The notes: generated from the sequence alone by a model not told the origin. A stretch of 64,000 nt of DNA from Hymenobacter aerilatus (GCF_022921095.1 NZ_CP095053.1:3514501-3578500); one strand, 5' to 3'. Shown: positions 9,801-17,115, counted from the first letter of the stretch. Numbers and translations are program-made.

Positions 9801-10459
9801 GCAAGTTTCTGAAGTACGAAATGGACAGCTACTTGGGCGGCCGCGCCCAAGAGCGCATTGCCGAGCAGCCGCTGTATAAAGTAGAAAATCAGCAGTATAT
9901 CCATTACCGCAAAGGCTCGGTGGTGATGTACGCCCTGGCCGACTACATTGGCGAGGACAAGGTAAACCAAGCGCTTTCCGACTACATCAAGGAGGTGCAG
10001 TACCAGGAGCCGCCCTACACCACCTCGCTAGATTTGGTGCGCCACCTGCGCCAAGTCACGCCCGATTCGTTGCAGTACCTCATCACGGATATGTTCGAGC
10101 GCATCACGCTGTATGAGAACCGCGCCGATTCTGTGACGGCTCGCAAGCTGCCTAACGGCCAGTACCGCGTAGACATGGTATTGAGTGCCAAGAAAGTATA
10201 CGCTGACAGCCTTGGCAACGAAACGCCCGCGAAGAACATGGATGACCTGATTGATGTGGGCGTGCTGGCCCGCAAGAAAATCAACGGCCAATGGCAAGAC
10301 GTGACGCTCTACCGTCAGAAGCGCCGCTTCCGCCCCGGCACGACCCGCATCAGTGTGACGGTACCTGAGAAGCCCGCCAAAGCCGGCATCGACCCTTATA
10401 ACCTATTGATTGACAGAACGCCGAGCGATAATCTGAAGGATGTGACGGTTGAGAAGTAG
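6839..10459 (+). CDS. ABC-2 permease fused to M1-family metallopeptidase
   Basis: A 1206-residue fusion. Residues 1 to about 600 hold two sets of hydrophobic segments of ABC-2 permease type. The remainder is an aminopeptidase-N-like ectodomain with the zinc motif HEVAH (H943, E944, H947) followed by VETLAQYSA supplying the third ligand Glu. The canonical GAMEN exopeptidase motif is replaced by FPNTIPFSEGIG. The fold suggests the peptidase lies outside the inner membrane and acts on what the transporter moves. It is translated after its ATPase and followed by a family A repeat. Substrate and even direction of transport are unproven. Confidence 0.88.
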   Translation: MFLAILKFELWYRLRRPATYIYFAILLAISLLLMLMTGGFFEGVTASVGNSKVYINSPFALNGLISVLTIVPGVLIISAMFGPAVLRDFDSRMHPLLYTAPISKAGYLGGRFFGTLLVTLLVLSGIGVGLWIGTLFPGINPTKVGPSQVGAYLMPYLTFVLPNTLFAGAIFFVLATLTRQALSTYVGSIVFLVLYFTAQSQLSDLDNKTLASLLDPMGNGALSLLTKYWTPAEKNTRLIAPTGLLGLNRLLWLGVGLLLVAFCYLRFRFGQSVDTVRLRRLRPEEVGQAVQPVGTLVLPQVQQDFGTSQHLRQWARLTWQELRDVLRSPYFIAIVVAGLAFLLASALQIGKIYDTQTYPVTGQVIEILSGSFTLFLLAIITFYAGELVWRERDAHMNQLYDALPIPNWVPLASKLVALLLVPVVLLVVVLVFGVLTQLSYGYYNLEIGLYLRWLFGLKLLDYWLLVVLAVVVQVVVNNKYLGHLVMILYYMFVAFVAGQVGLEHNLLLYGSDPGVRYSALNGFGHFIGPYFWFKSYWAALAVALAVGANLLWVRGTETTWATRQQLAQRRFSTPAKVTLTLALLAFVGLGAWIFYNTNVLNKYRTGKQDEQDRVAYEKQYKRLQRLPQPRIVAVNVQVDLFPERQEARAHGQYWVLNKTQQPIDSVVLDVLNTARIRKLQAGPGARNVLADSIQGLYVQRLPRPLAPGDSLPLSFDLYYAAPGFENSTRRTNIVENGTFINSGMMPHLGYSEGNELSEEGARKKYGLQPKPRMRALGDTAARQNTYIAHDADWVRFTATVSTTPDQIALSPGYLQKEWQEGGRRYFRYAMDAPILNFYSFQSARYAVRRAKWNNVDIAIYYQPGHEYNLDRMIRGVKDGLAYYSKNFSPYQHRQVRIVEFPGYSSFAQSFPNTIPFSEGIGFIAKVDTTNPDDVDYPYYVTAHEVAHQWWAHQVIGADAQGSTLMVETLAQYSALMVMKQKYGEAMMRKFLKYEMDSYLGGRAQERIAEQPLYKVENQQYIHYRKGSVVMYALADYIGEDKVNQALSDYIKEVQYQEPPYTTSLDLVRHLRQVTPDSLQYLITDMFERITLYENRADSVTARKLPNGQYRVDMVLSAKKVYADSLGNETPAKNMDDLIDVGVLARKKINGQWQDVTLYRQKRRFRPGTTRISVTVPEKPAKAGIDPYNLLIDRTPSDNLKDVTVEK

Positions 10460-10476
10460 GGGAAGCGTTTGTTTTT

Positions 10477-10580
10477 CTGTCATCCTGAACGCAGTGAAGG
10501 ACCTTATCACGCGAGAACGAGTCGTTGTTACTCAAGTCGTTTACATGTGATAAGGTTCTTCACTGCGTTCAGGATGACAG
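10477..10580. repeat. Dispersed inverted repeat, family A copy 1
   Basis: 34-bp arms (10477-10510 and 10547-10580) with one mismatch enclose a 36-bp centre. The ends read CTGTCATCCTGA and TCAGGATGACAG. Copies 2 and 3 are at 33534-33635 and 40707-40812. All three lie just behind a stop codon in intergenic DNA. Confidence 0.85.
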
Positions 10581-10699
10581 GCGGACGGTAACAGCTGGGT
10601 AATAACAAATAATGCTTGGATAAACCACATTTGGCCCAACTTCTGCAAGTAGCCGGGAAACGACTTTGTTTTCCCGGCTACTTCTGTTTTTCCCTACCC

Positions 10700-11158
10700 A
10701 TGAAACGCTCCGCCTTTCTGTCTCTCGCCGTTGCCTTCCTCACTATTTCAGCTGCCCAGGCTCAAACTCCCACCAAAGTCAAAACCAAGACGAAGGCCGA
10801 AAACGGCACCGTCGTCAAAGCGAAAACCGACGTGGAGCCCATCGTGCTCGATGGCCCTATCAAGCGCGTGGAGACTCTATCGGGCATTGATATATTCCCT
10901 ACCTCTGACGGGCAAACGATTATGCTCAGCTTCACGCAGCAGTTCACCAAGCCCGGTACGCTGGTGATGACCAACTACCGGAATCAGCCTATTTACACCA
11001 CAGCTCTCGATCCGCAGAACAACACAGGGCAGCCGGTGTCGCTGGGTCGTATTCCGGCGGGTACGTACCTAGTGGAGGCCAAAACCGGCAACTACGTCTA
11101 CTGGAAGAAGGTGCGCGTGAAGTATCCTACCCTGGCAACTACCAAAAAACGGCGCTAA
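10700..11158 (+). CDS. Small exported protein of unknown function
   Basis: I place the start at the ATG at 10700, giving 152 residues, because it begins directly with a signal peptide (MKRSAFLSLAVAFLTISAAQA); the frame is open further upstream to 10616. The mature part has a Lys/Thr-rich stretch and then a probable beta-sandwich of about 100 residues ending in GRIPAGTYLVEAKTGNYVYW and a basic tail. The IPAGTYLV pattern resembles the beta-sandwich of T9SS C-terminal domains, but the last segment does not match a standard sorting signal. Function unknown. Confidence 0.7.
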   Translation: MKRSAFLSLAVAFLTISAAQAQTPTKVKTKTKAENGTVVKAKTDVEPIVLDGPIKRVETLSGIDIFPTSDGQTIMLSFTQQFTKPGTLVMTNYRNQPIYTTALDPQNNTGQPVSLGRIPAGTYLVEAKTGNYVYWKKVRVKYPTLATTKKRR

Positions 11159-11196
11159 CAGAAACGGCGCGGCACTAGTGCCGCGCCGTTTCTGTT
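11157..11196. terminator. Perfect 40-bp palindromic terminator
   Basis: The two 20-bp halves are exact reverse complements with no loop, centred at 11176/11177, GC-rich in the middle and flanked by TTCT. It begins at the stop codon of the preceding small exported protein gene. Confidence 0.85.
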
Positions 11197-11218
11197 CTTA
11201 CCCTACTTTTGTCTTCAT

Positions 11219-11788
11219 ATGATGCAAGCAACTCGTTTTCTTGGCCGTCTGGCTCCCCTACTCTTTCTCGTGGTACTTACGGCCTTCGTTTCGCCGCCCA
11301 AGCTGCGCAAAACCACCATCGCCAAGAACCTGACGGTAGGCGTGCCCGACACGTTCGCGCCTCTCCCCGACGACGGTATTGCAGCTAAGTTTCCGGCCCA
11401 GCGCCGCCCTTTGGGCGCGTTCAGCAACCCCAGCGGCCGCGTCGATTTCAGCGTGACACAGAAGCCTACCTCCTTCAGCAACCGCGACTACGCCCTGCTG
11501 GTGAAGATTTACAAGGCCAGCATTCAGAATATGTACTCCAAGGTGCAGTTCCTGGCTGAGGATATCCGCACCATCAACAAGCGCGATTTTGTGGTGCTGG
11601 AGTTTGTCTCGACGGTGAACGACACGCGCCGGGGTAGCAACATGGCGCCCATTCGGCGCTACCAACTGGTGCAATACGCCATTGAGGGCGACCAACAGTA
11701 CATCTTCACCTTCACCGCTCCCGCCGACGAGCAGGCCCAGTGGCAACCCACCGCCCGCGAGGTGATGGAAAGTGTGGCCTTGAAGTAA
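11219..11788 (+). CDS. Exported protein, possible PsbP/DcrB-like fold
   Basis: 189 residues with a signal peptide (RLAPLLFLVVLTAFVSPP) and no lipobox. The mature region reads as PDTFAPLPDDGI, then FSNPSGRVDFSVTQKPTSF, an alpha segment and a final strand region YIFTFTAPADEQAQWQPTAREVMESV. The end, in which a fitted flux of strands is followed by a helix closing on a short C-terminus, resembles the PsbP/DUF1795 fold, but sequence alone is weak. ATG codons at 11219 and 11222 are both possible starts. Function unknown; monocistronic between two terminators. Confidence 0.65.
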   Translation: MMQATRFLGRLAPLLFLVVLTAFVSPPKLRKTTIAKNLTVGVPDTFAPLPDDGIAAKFPAQRRPLGAFSNPSGRVDFSVTQKPTSFSNRDYALLVKIYKASIQNMYSKVQFLAEDIRTINKRDFVVLEFVSTVNDTRRGSNMAPIRRYQLVQYAIEGDQQYIFTFTAPADEQAQWQPTAREVMESVALK

Positions 11789-11811
11789 CCTTTTTCCCGC
11801 AGACAGCGCAC

Positions 11812-11845
11812 AAAAAAGCCACTCCTTTTCAGGAGTGGCTTTTTT
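11812..11845. terminator. Bidirectional intrinsic terminator
   Basis: A perfect stem of A6-GCCACTCCT against AGGAGTGGC-T5/6 around loop TTTC. It lies between the converging gene ending at 11788 and yceI. Confidence 0.9.
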
Positions 11846-11870
11846 GATGTGTGCATCAGAATGAGAGAAA

Positions 11871-12416
11871 CTATGCAGCAGCTTCTACTTGCTTGGCAAA
11901 CTGTACGCTGATAACCAGCTTGATATCTTCGCCTACTACAATGCTGCCGGCTTCGGTTACGCCGTCCCAGGTCAGGCCAAACTCTTTGCGGTTGATTTTG
12001 CCGGTTACATCAAAGCCAGCTTTCAGGTTGCCGTAGAAGTCGGTGGCGGTGCCGCCGTGCTCTACGTCCAGCGTTACGGGCTTGGTTACGTCTTTCACCG
12101 TGAGGTTGCCTTGCAGCTTATACGTGTCGTTGCTGGCTTTTTTGAAGGAAGTCGACTCGAACTTGATGTTCGGATACTGCGCAGCATTGAAGAAGTCCTC
12201 GGCCTTCAGGTGCTGGTCGCGAGCCTCCTGGTTGGTATCGATGCTGTTTACGTCGAGCGTGAAGTTGATTTTGGCATCCTCGAACGTGTCGCCTTCGGTT
12301 ACCGCCGAACCTTCGAACTTCTTGAAGTTGCCAGTCACGGTAGAGATAACCAAGTGCTTTACTTTGAACTGCACTTCAGAGTGCATGGGATCGAGGGTCC
12401 AGTTGGTCGTAGCCAT
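11871..12416 (-). CDS. yceI: YceI family lipid-binding-fold protein
   Basis: 181 residues over the full YceI domain: start TNWTLDPMHSEVQFKVKHLVIS, middle DHLKAEDFFNAAQYPNIKFES (with the family FF-A-YP pattern), then GNLTVKDVTKPV and GLTWDGVTEAG near the end. YceI proteins form a lipocalin-like barrel binding isoprenoid chains. There is no signal peptide, so this copy should be cytoplasmic. Two identical-type 12-bp operator palindromes sit 44-81 bp upstream, so it is likely under tight control by a regulator that is not in the window. Confidence 0.93.
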   Translation of the reverse strand: MATTNWTLDPMHSEVQFKVKHLVISTVTGNFKKFEGSAVTEGDTFEDAKINFTLDVNSIDTNQEARDQHLKAEDFFNAAQYPNIKFESTSFKKASNDTYKLQGNLTVKDVTKPVTLDVEHGGTATDFYGNLKAGFDVTGKINRKEFGLTWDGVTEAGSIVVGEDIKLVISVQFAKQVEAAA

Positions 12417-12459
12417 AATAAGAGGGATGAGAATGTGGATTGCGATGTTGACGCAACAA

Positions 12460-12497
12460 ATGTAGGTACATATTTCAACAAATCAATGTACCTACAT
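12460..12497. promoter_or_regulatory. Paired ATGTA-NN-TACAT operators before yceI
   Basis: ATGTAGGTACAT (12460-12471) and ATGTACCTACAT (12486-12497) are each palindromic around a central GG or CC and are also reverse complements of each other. Their centres are 26 bp apart, about 2.5 helical turns. They sit between divergent yceI and tadA, closer to tadA but in a position fitting repression or activation of yceI. The binding protein is unknown. Confidence 0.65.
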
Positions 12498-12544
12498 ATA
12501 TTTTTTTTCTTTTTGCTCTGCGCACCGGTTTTACTTTTGACGCC

Positions 12545-12994
12545 ATGACGCTTTCCCTGCTCAACGACGACCACTACATGCGCGAGGCACTCAAGCAAGC
12601 CCGCTATGCCTTAGCCGAGGATGAAATCCCGATTGGCGCGGTGGTGGTGCTAGAGCGCCAGATCATTGCCCGCGCCTACAACCAAACCGAGAAGCTACGC
12701 GATGTGACGGCTCACGCCGAAATGCTAGCCCTCACGGCCGCCGCCAACCACGTAGGCAATAAGTATCTGGCCGATTGTACGCTCTATGTGACGGTGGAGC
12801 CTTGCGTGATGTGTGCCGGCGCCACGGCCTGGGCGCAGGTACGGCGCGTGGTGTACGGCGCCGACGAACCCAAAGTAGGCTACCGCCGGCACGGTCACCT
12901 ATTGCACCCCCGCGCCGAAGTAGTAAGCGGCGTACTGGCCGAGGAAAGCAGCCAGCTGCTACGCGAATTCTTCGCTCGCAAGCGTAAATCTTAA
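12545..12994 (+). CDS. tadA: tRNA-specific adenosine-34 deaminase
   Basis: 149 residues of the cytidine-deaminase fold. The zinc and catalytic residues are visible as TAHAEM (H57, E59) and PCVMCAG (C87, C90). The enzyme converts A34 to inosine in tRNA-Arg(ACG), expanding wobble reading. Divergent from yceI; a modest G-rich/C-rich hairpin follows at about 13024-13047. Confidence 0.95.
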   Translation: MTLSLLNDDHYMREALKQARYALAEDEIPIGAVVVLERQIIARAYNQTEKLRDVTAHAEMLALTAAANHVGNKYLADCTLYVTVEPCVMCAGATAWAQVRRVVYGADEPKVGYRRHGHLLHPRAEVVSGVLAEESSQLLREFFARKRKS

Positions 12995-13121
12995 TCGCAC
13001 TATATTTGACCGCGCTAGTAGTGCCGGGGGTCTTTTTTTGTAACCCCCTACCCTATCTGGCGGTTATGATAGTGGAAAGCCGCTCGGCCTTCCGCATTTT
13101 TTCACACCCAATCCTACTCCT

Positions 13122-13730
13122 ATGGCTTTTGAACTGCCCGCACTACCCTACGCCTACGACGCGCTGGAGCCTTCTTTCGATGCGCAGACGATGGAAATCC
13201 ACCATACTAAGCACCATCAGGCCTACGTAACCAACCTGAACAACGCCATTGCTGGCACCGAACTGGAAGGCAAGTCGCTGGAAGACCTGATGCAGAACAT
13301 TGCTACGGCTCCTATCGCGGTGCGCAACAACGGCGGCGGCCACTGGAACCACTCGCTGTTCTGGACCATCCTGTCGCCCAACGGTGGCGGTGAGCCCACG
13401 GGTGCTGTAGCTGAGGCTATCAACAAGGCATTTGGCAGCTACGAGAAATTCAAGGAAGAATTCACTAAAGCTGCTACTACCCGCTTCGGCTCGGGCTGGG
13501 CGTGGCTGTGCAAGCAGGCCGATGGCTCGCTGCAAATCTGCTCTACCCCCAACCAGGACAACCCCCTGATGCCCGACACCGGCTGCAACGGCACTCCCAT
13601 CCTGGGCCTCGACGTGTGGGAGCACTCCTACTACCTGAAGTACCAAAACAAGCGCCCCGACTACATCGCGGCCTTCTACAACCTCATCAACTGGGATGAA
13701 GTGAACAAGCGCTTCTCGGCTGCTAGCTAA
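13122..13730 (+). CDS. sodA: Superoxide dismutase, Mn-type
   Basis: 202 residues with all metal ligands in place: H27 in HHTKHH, H77 in HWNHSLFW, D164 and H168 in DVWEHSYY. The second-shell glutamine lies in [11 protein letters not shown] (Q145), the MnSOD position, rather than the FeSOD one, so manganese or cambialistic use is expected. No signal peptide, hence cytosolic superoxide removal. A strong shared terminator follows. Confidence 0.95.
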   Translation: MAFELPALPYAYDALEPSFDAQTMEIHHTKHHQAYVTNLNNAIAGTELEGKSLEDLMQNIATAPIAVRNNGGGHWNHSLFWTILSPNGGGEPTGAVAEAINKAFGSYEKFKEEFTKAATTRFGSGWAWLCKQADGSLQICSTPNQDNPLMPDTGCNGTPILGLDVWEHSYYLKYQNKRPDYIAAFYNLINWDEVNKRFSAAS

Positions 13731-13755
13731 GTAGTAGCCTGGTTAGTTATTCTAT

Positions 13756-13792
13756 AAAAAAGCCCTTTTGCGTAATGCAAAAGGGCTTTTTT
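13756..13792. terminator. Bidirectional intrinsic terminator
   Basis: A 16-bp stem (A6-GCCCTTTTGC with its complement) around a 5-nt loop, T run on both strands. Shared by converging sodA and the thioredoxin-like gene. Confidence 0.9.
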
Positions 13793-13819
13793 CTTTTCCT
13801 ACCTATGTCGTGCCCATTA

Positions 13820-14167
13820 TTAGGAGACTGTGCAGGTAGGGTCATTGTAGGTTAGCTTTGAAAGTAGCAGAGCTACCTCGTTCTCGGCATCTGGCAGGCC
13901 TTGCTGCCGCCATAGCTCCACGCCTTGCCGCACCAGCACGCACGCGGGCAGCTGCTGGGCATGGAAGCTGTGCACCACCGCCGGATGCGTGGCTTCGTCG
14001 ATTTTGAGCACCCGAATAGCCGGGCTGAGTTGCTGCTGCAACTGCTCCAGAGCCACCCGAATTCGGTGCTGCTGCCGACTATCGTTGGTAGTGATTGGGA
14101 GCAGCACCAGCAGCACGGCAGTGTCGGTGGTGTGCGGCGGCGGAGAGAGTTGAGAAACGAACGTCAC
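13820..14167 (-). CDS. Thioredoxin-fold protein without CxxC
   Basis: 115 residues. Strand AVLLVLLP, the segment IRVLKIDEATHPAVVHSF, the cis-Pro region QQLPACVLVRQGVELWRQQG and a final helix match the thioredoxin fold, but the CxxC active site is missing: the equivalent segment has TTNDSRQQ. A lone Cys sits next to the cis-Pro. It therefore cannot act as a dithiol reductase and may be a binding or scaffold version. It is divergent from the kinase-regulator operon and shares its 247-bp promoter region. Confidence 0.75.
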   Translation of the reverse strand: MTFVSQLSPPPHTTDTAVLLVLLPITTNDSRQQHRIRVALEQLQQQLSPAIRVLKIDEATHPAVVHSFHAQQLPACVLVRQGVELWRQQGLPDAENEVALLLSKLTYNDPTCTVS

Positions 14168-14240
14168 GGCAGAATGCTAGATACTGCCGTAAAATTGCGT
14201 CTACCGTCTACCCTTTCTCCTGAGGGTGGTCAGCTGGTCA

Positions 14241-14286
14241 CCTGATATTTGTCATGCAGCTTCCACCCAATTTATGCTGAACTTTG
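14241..14286 (+). promoter_or_regulatory. FNR-like box A with TTTG element, before kinase operon
   Basis: CCTGATATTTGTCAT (14241-14255) has the core TGA-N6-TCA. A TTTG element lies at 14283-14286, its start 35 bp from the box centre. The kinase start is 160 bp further. This suggests autoregulation of the two-component operon. Confidence 0.65.
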
Positions 14287-14317
14287 ACCTGCTGAACATT
14301 GACCCAAATAGCATATA

Positions 14318-14358
14318 GCAGGACATTATTTCGGCTAGTGGCCGAAATAATGTCCTGC
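14318..14358. promoter_or_regulatory. 18-bp perfect hairpin in kinase leader
   Basis: Arms 14318-14335 and 14341-14358 are exact complements around loop TAGTG. It lies between box A and the kinase start, within the predicted 5' leader. It has no T run, so an attenuator, an mRNA stabiliser or a second protein-binding site are all possible. Confidence 0.55.
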
Positions 14359-14414
14359 TGAAATAACGACCTTGTAGCAATACAACTGCCTACCCTAGCC
14401 CACCTTCCTACCCT

Positions 14415-16019
14415 ATGCTATCAACCTCCTTTACACCTATTCTGACGGATATTCTGTTCAACCAGGCCAAGGAATTCGTGGGAGTATATGACGTGGCGCT
14501 CGGCTGGTTTGTGCAGGTTAATCCGGCGGGGATACACTTGTTGGGCTACCCCTCGGAGCAGGCTCTGCTAACTGCCTCAGACTCTTCTCAGCCGCTGGCT
14601 GCCGTAGACTGGCAGCACTTACAGGAAATAGCTCAGCGGCAAGGCCACTACGAAATAGAAGCAGAAATCAGCCGTCTGCAGGGCACTTCGTTCTGGGCGC
14701 GTATTGAGCTAACGGCTTTCATCTCTGAGCAAAAGCCCTACCTATTGGTGCGCCTCATGGAGCAAAGCCGCTTGCATCAGGCCGAGCGCGAACTGGCCCA
14801 GAGTGTGCGCCGCTTCGAGGCGGTGGTAGCCAACGCCACCATCGGGATTATCATGTGCAATCGGGCGGGCGAAATCGTGTCGGCCAATCGTACTTCCCAT
14901 CAGCTGTTTGGGTATCCGGAGGATGAACTGCTGGGCCAGCCCATTGAGGTGCTGGTGCCCCACTCCGTAGCCCACCGACACGAGCAGTTGCGCCATTCTT
15001 TCAACGCCCAGCCCTCGGTGCGGGCGATGGGCGCCCACCGCGGCGACCTGCTGGCCCGCCGCAAAGACGGCAGCGAGTTCCCTACCGAAATCAGCCTCAG
15101 CTACTTCTACCTGGATGAGGAGCTGTACGTAGTGTCCTACATCGTCGACATCACCTTTAAAAAGAATGCCGAGCGCGAGCTGATTGCCCAGCGCCAGTAC
15201 GTGGAGCGCCTGAACACGGAGCTAGAGCAGAAGGTAGCCGACCGCACCCACGCCCTACTAAACACGTTGGAGCAGCTAGAGCAACGTACCGACGAGCTGA
15301 CCCGCGCCCTGGCCGCCGAGCAGGAGCTGGGCGAGCTGAAGTCACGCTTCGTAAGCATGGCTTCGCACGAGTTCCGCACCCCGCTCACGGCCGTACTCAC
15401 CTCGGCTACCCTCATCGAGAAATACCCCCACACTGACCAGCAGGACAAGCGCCAAAAGCACTTGCAGCGCATTCGCGGCTCGGTGCGCCACCTCAACGAT
15501 ATTCTGGAAGAATTTCTGTCGGTGGGCCGCATTGAGGAAGGTAGGATTGAGGCCAAACCAGTGCGCCTGCTGCTCGACGCCCTCCTCACCGAAACCATTC
15601 AGGACGTGCAAGGATTGCTGAAAGCCGGCCAAACCGTGCAGACCGAGTTGCACTGCGCCCAACCCATTTGGCTGGATACGTCGCTGCTCCGCAAGATTCT
15701 GGTGAATCTGCTTTCCAATGCCATTAAGTATTCCGGCGAAAACTCGGTGGTGACGGTGCAGGCCGTCTGCGTGGGGAACCAGCTCACGCTCACGGTGCAG
15801 GACCAGGGCATGGGCATTTCGCAGGAAGACCAGGAACACTTATTCGAGCGGTTTTTTCGCGCCCGCAACGTCACCAACCTGCCCGGCACTGGGCTGGGGC
15901 TCTACATTGTGGCCAGCTACCTACAGCTGCTGGGCGGCACCATTGCCCTGCACAGCGAGCTGCACGTGGGCACCACAGTCACGCTTACTATTCCCTATGA
16001 AAACCATTCTGCTGATTGA
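14415..16019 (+). CDS. Soluble PAS-PAS sensor histidine kinase
   Basis: 534 residues without transmembrane segments. Two PAS domains (about 10-118 and 130-250) precede a coiled coil (about 255-310), a HisKA domain with phospho-acceptor H318 in SMASHEFRTPLT, and a HATPase domain with N box NLLSNAIKYS, G1 VQDQGMGIS and G2 GTGLGLYIV. The second PAS has the RKDGSEFPTEISLS signature of FixL-like sensors and a histidine (H189) in RHE near the FixL heme-ligand position, but heme binding cannot be assigned from sequence. The gene overlaps the response regulator by 23 nt. The signal is likely cytoplasmic redox, oxygen or a ligand. Confidence 0.93.
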   Translation: MLSTSFTPILTDILFNQAKEFVGVYDVALGWFVQVNPAGIHLLGYPSEQALLTASDSSQPLAAVDWQHLQEIAQRQGHYEIEAEISRLQGTSFWARIELTAFISEQKPYLLVRLMEQSRLHQAERELAQSVRRFEAVVANATIGIIMCNRAGEIVSANRTSHQLFGYPEDELLGQPIEVLVPHSVAHRHEQLRHSFNAQPSVRAMGAHRGDLLARRKDGSEFPTEISLSYFYLDEELYVVSYIVDITFKKNAERELIAQRQYVERLNTELEQKVADRTHALLNTLEQLEQRTDELTRALAAEQELGELKSRFVSMASHEFRTPLTAVLTSATLIEKYPHTDQQDKRQKHLQRIRGSVRHLNDILEEFLSVGRIEEGRIEAKPVRLLLDALLTETIQDVQGLLKAGQTVQTELHCAQPIWLDTSLLRKILVNLLSNAIKYSGENSVVTVQAVCVGNQLTLTVQDQGMGISQEDQEHLFERFFRARNVTNLPGTGLGLYIVASYLQLLGGTIALHSELHVGTTVTLTIPYENHSAD

Positions 16020-17046
16020 GGACAACGAGGCACTACGCGAAAACACGGCCGAGATTCTGGAGCTGGCGGGCTACGCCGTTGTCACGGCCGAAAACGGCAA
16101 GGTAGGCGTAGAACAGGCCCTAGCTACCAAGCCCGATCTGGTGATTTGCGACATTATGATGCCCGTGCTGGATGGCTACGGAGTGCTGCATATCTTCAAC
16201 CAGAATCCGCAGCTTTCGGGTGTGCCATTCATCTTCCTGACCGCCAAAACCGAGCGTACCGACCTGCGCCGTGGCATGGAGCTTGGCGCCGACGACTACC
16301 TCACCAAGCCCTTCGACGAAACCGAGCTGCTGAGCGCCATCACAAGCCGCCTGAACCGCTTTCAGCACCTCAAAGCCGAGTACAACCTACAAGCCGAGGG
16401 CCTGACCGAGTTCCTGAACGATGCTCAGGCGGTAGGCAACCTGGAAAGCCTGTCGGCCGACCGGCGCGTGCACACCGTGCGCCGCAAGCAGGATATTTAC
16501 GTGGAAGGCGACGAGCCTATTCGGCTGTATTTCCTGAAAGCGGGTAGAGTGAAAACGGTAAAAACCACCAACGCGGGCAAGGAGCTGATTACGGGCCTCT
16601 ACCACCCCGGCGACTTTTTCGGCTACCTGTCCCTACTCACGCAAACCGCCTACGATGACTCGGCCGTAGCCCTCGACGATGCCGAACTGGTGTATATCCC
16701 GAAGCACGACTTTCTGCAACTGCTCACCCGCAATGCCGAGGTAGGGCAGCAATTTATTCGCCTGCTGGCCGGACGCGTGAGCGAGCGAGAACAGCAGTTG
16801 CTGGACATGGCCTACAACTCCATCCGCCGCCGCGTGGCCGACACGCTGCTGCACCTGCACGAGCAAACCACCGACAGTGCCCCGCTCATCCAACTCTCCC
16901 GCGACGACATGGCCGCCATGGTCGGTACCGCTTCTGAGTCGCTGATTCGGACCCTAAGCGAGTTCCGCCAATCCGGCTATGTGGACCTGACGCCCCAAGG
17001 CATTAGGGTAGTGCAGCCCGACAAGCTGCGGACGGCCAATTGGTAA
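15997..17046 (+). CDS. Response regulator: REC plus Crp/Fnr-type DNA-binding
   Basis: I start at the ATG at 15997 (349 residues), where the receiver begins at once (MKTILLIEDNE); the frame is open upstream but lies inside the kinase gene. REC residues E8, D9, D52 (acceptor), T82 and K104 are intact. After a linker come a cyclic-nucleotide-binding-type beta-roll (about 150-265) and a Crp winged helix (about 270-345) with RDDMAAMVGTASESLIRTLS. The recognition helix keeps Glu and Arg at the FNR E209/R213 positions but has Ser at the CRP R180 position. Use of a phosphorelay in a Crp/Fnr activator is unusual. I infer that it binds the TGA-N6-TCA boxes in this window. Confidence 0.93.
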   Translation: MKTILLIEDNEALRENTAEILELAGYAVVTAENGKVGVEQALATKPDLVICDIMMPVLDGYGVLHIFNQNPQLSGVPFIFLTAKTERTDLRRGMELGADDYLTKPFDETELLSAITSRLNRFQHLKAEYNLQAEGLTEFLNDAQAVGNLESLSADRRVHTVRRKQDIYVEGDEPIRLYFLKAGRVKTVKTTNAGKELITGLYHPGDFFGYLSLLTQTAYDDSAVALDDAELVYIPKHDFLQLLTRNAEVGQQFIRLLAGRVSEREQQLLDMAYNSIRRRVADTLLHLHEQTTDSAPLIQLSRDDMAAMVGTASESLIRTLSEFRQSGYVDLTPQGIRVVQPDKLRTANW

Positions 17047-17052
17047 CCAACG

Positions 17053-17092
17053 CGCACCCCTGACAGGCGCTTAAAGCTCTGCCAGGGGTGCG
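17053..17092. terminator. Intrinsic terminator behind the regulator
   Basis: Outer stem CGCACCCCTG / CAGGGGTGCG with partial inner pairing, followed by TCTTTTTATT on the plus strand. Shared zone with the converging SDR gene. Confidence 0.85.
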
Positions 17093-17115
17093 TCTTTTTA
17101 TTGCCAATTAACTGG

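Noticed and set aside
9266..9970. 234-codon minus-strand frame inside the M1 domain
   Set aside because: It lies opposite the HExxH region of a clear peptidase and shows only low-complexity His/Val/Leu sequence.
11157..11196. Operator for the gene at 11219
   Set aside because: The 40-bp palindrome begins at the preceding stop codon with a T-rich flank, so it reads better as a terminator.
14415..16019. Heme-binding FixL orthologue
   Set aside because: Only a RHE histidine and the RKDG strand match; the FixL distal Arg and spacing of the heme pocket do not align cleanly, so I do not claim heme.
16146..16547. 133-codon plus-strand frame inside the response regulator
   Set aside because: Shifted-frame shadow; the receiver and linker of the real frame cover this stretch.
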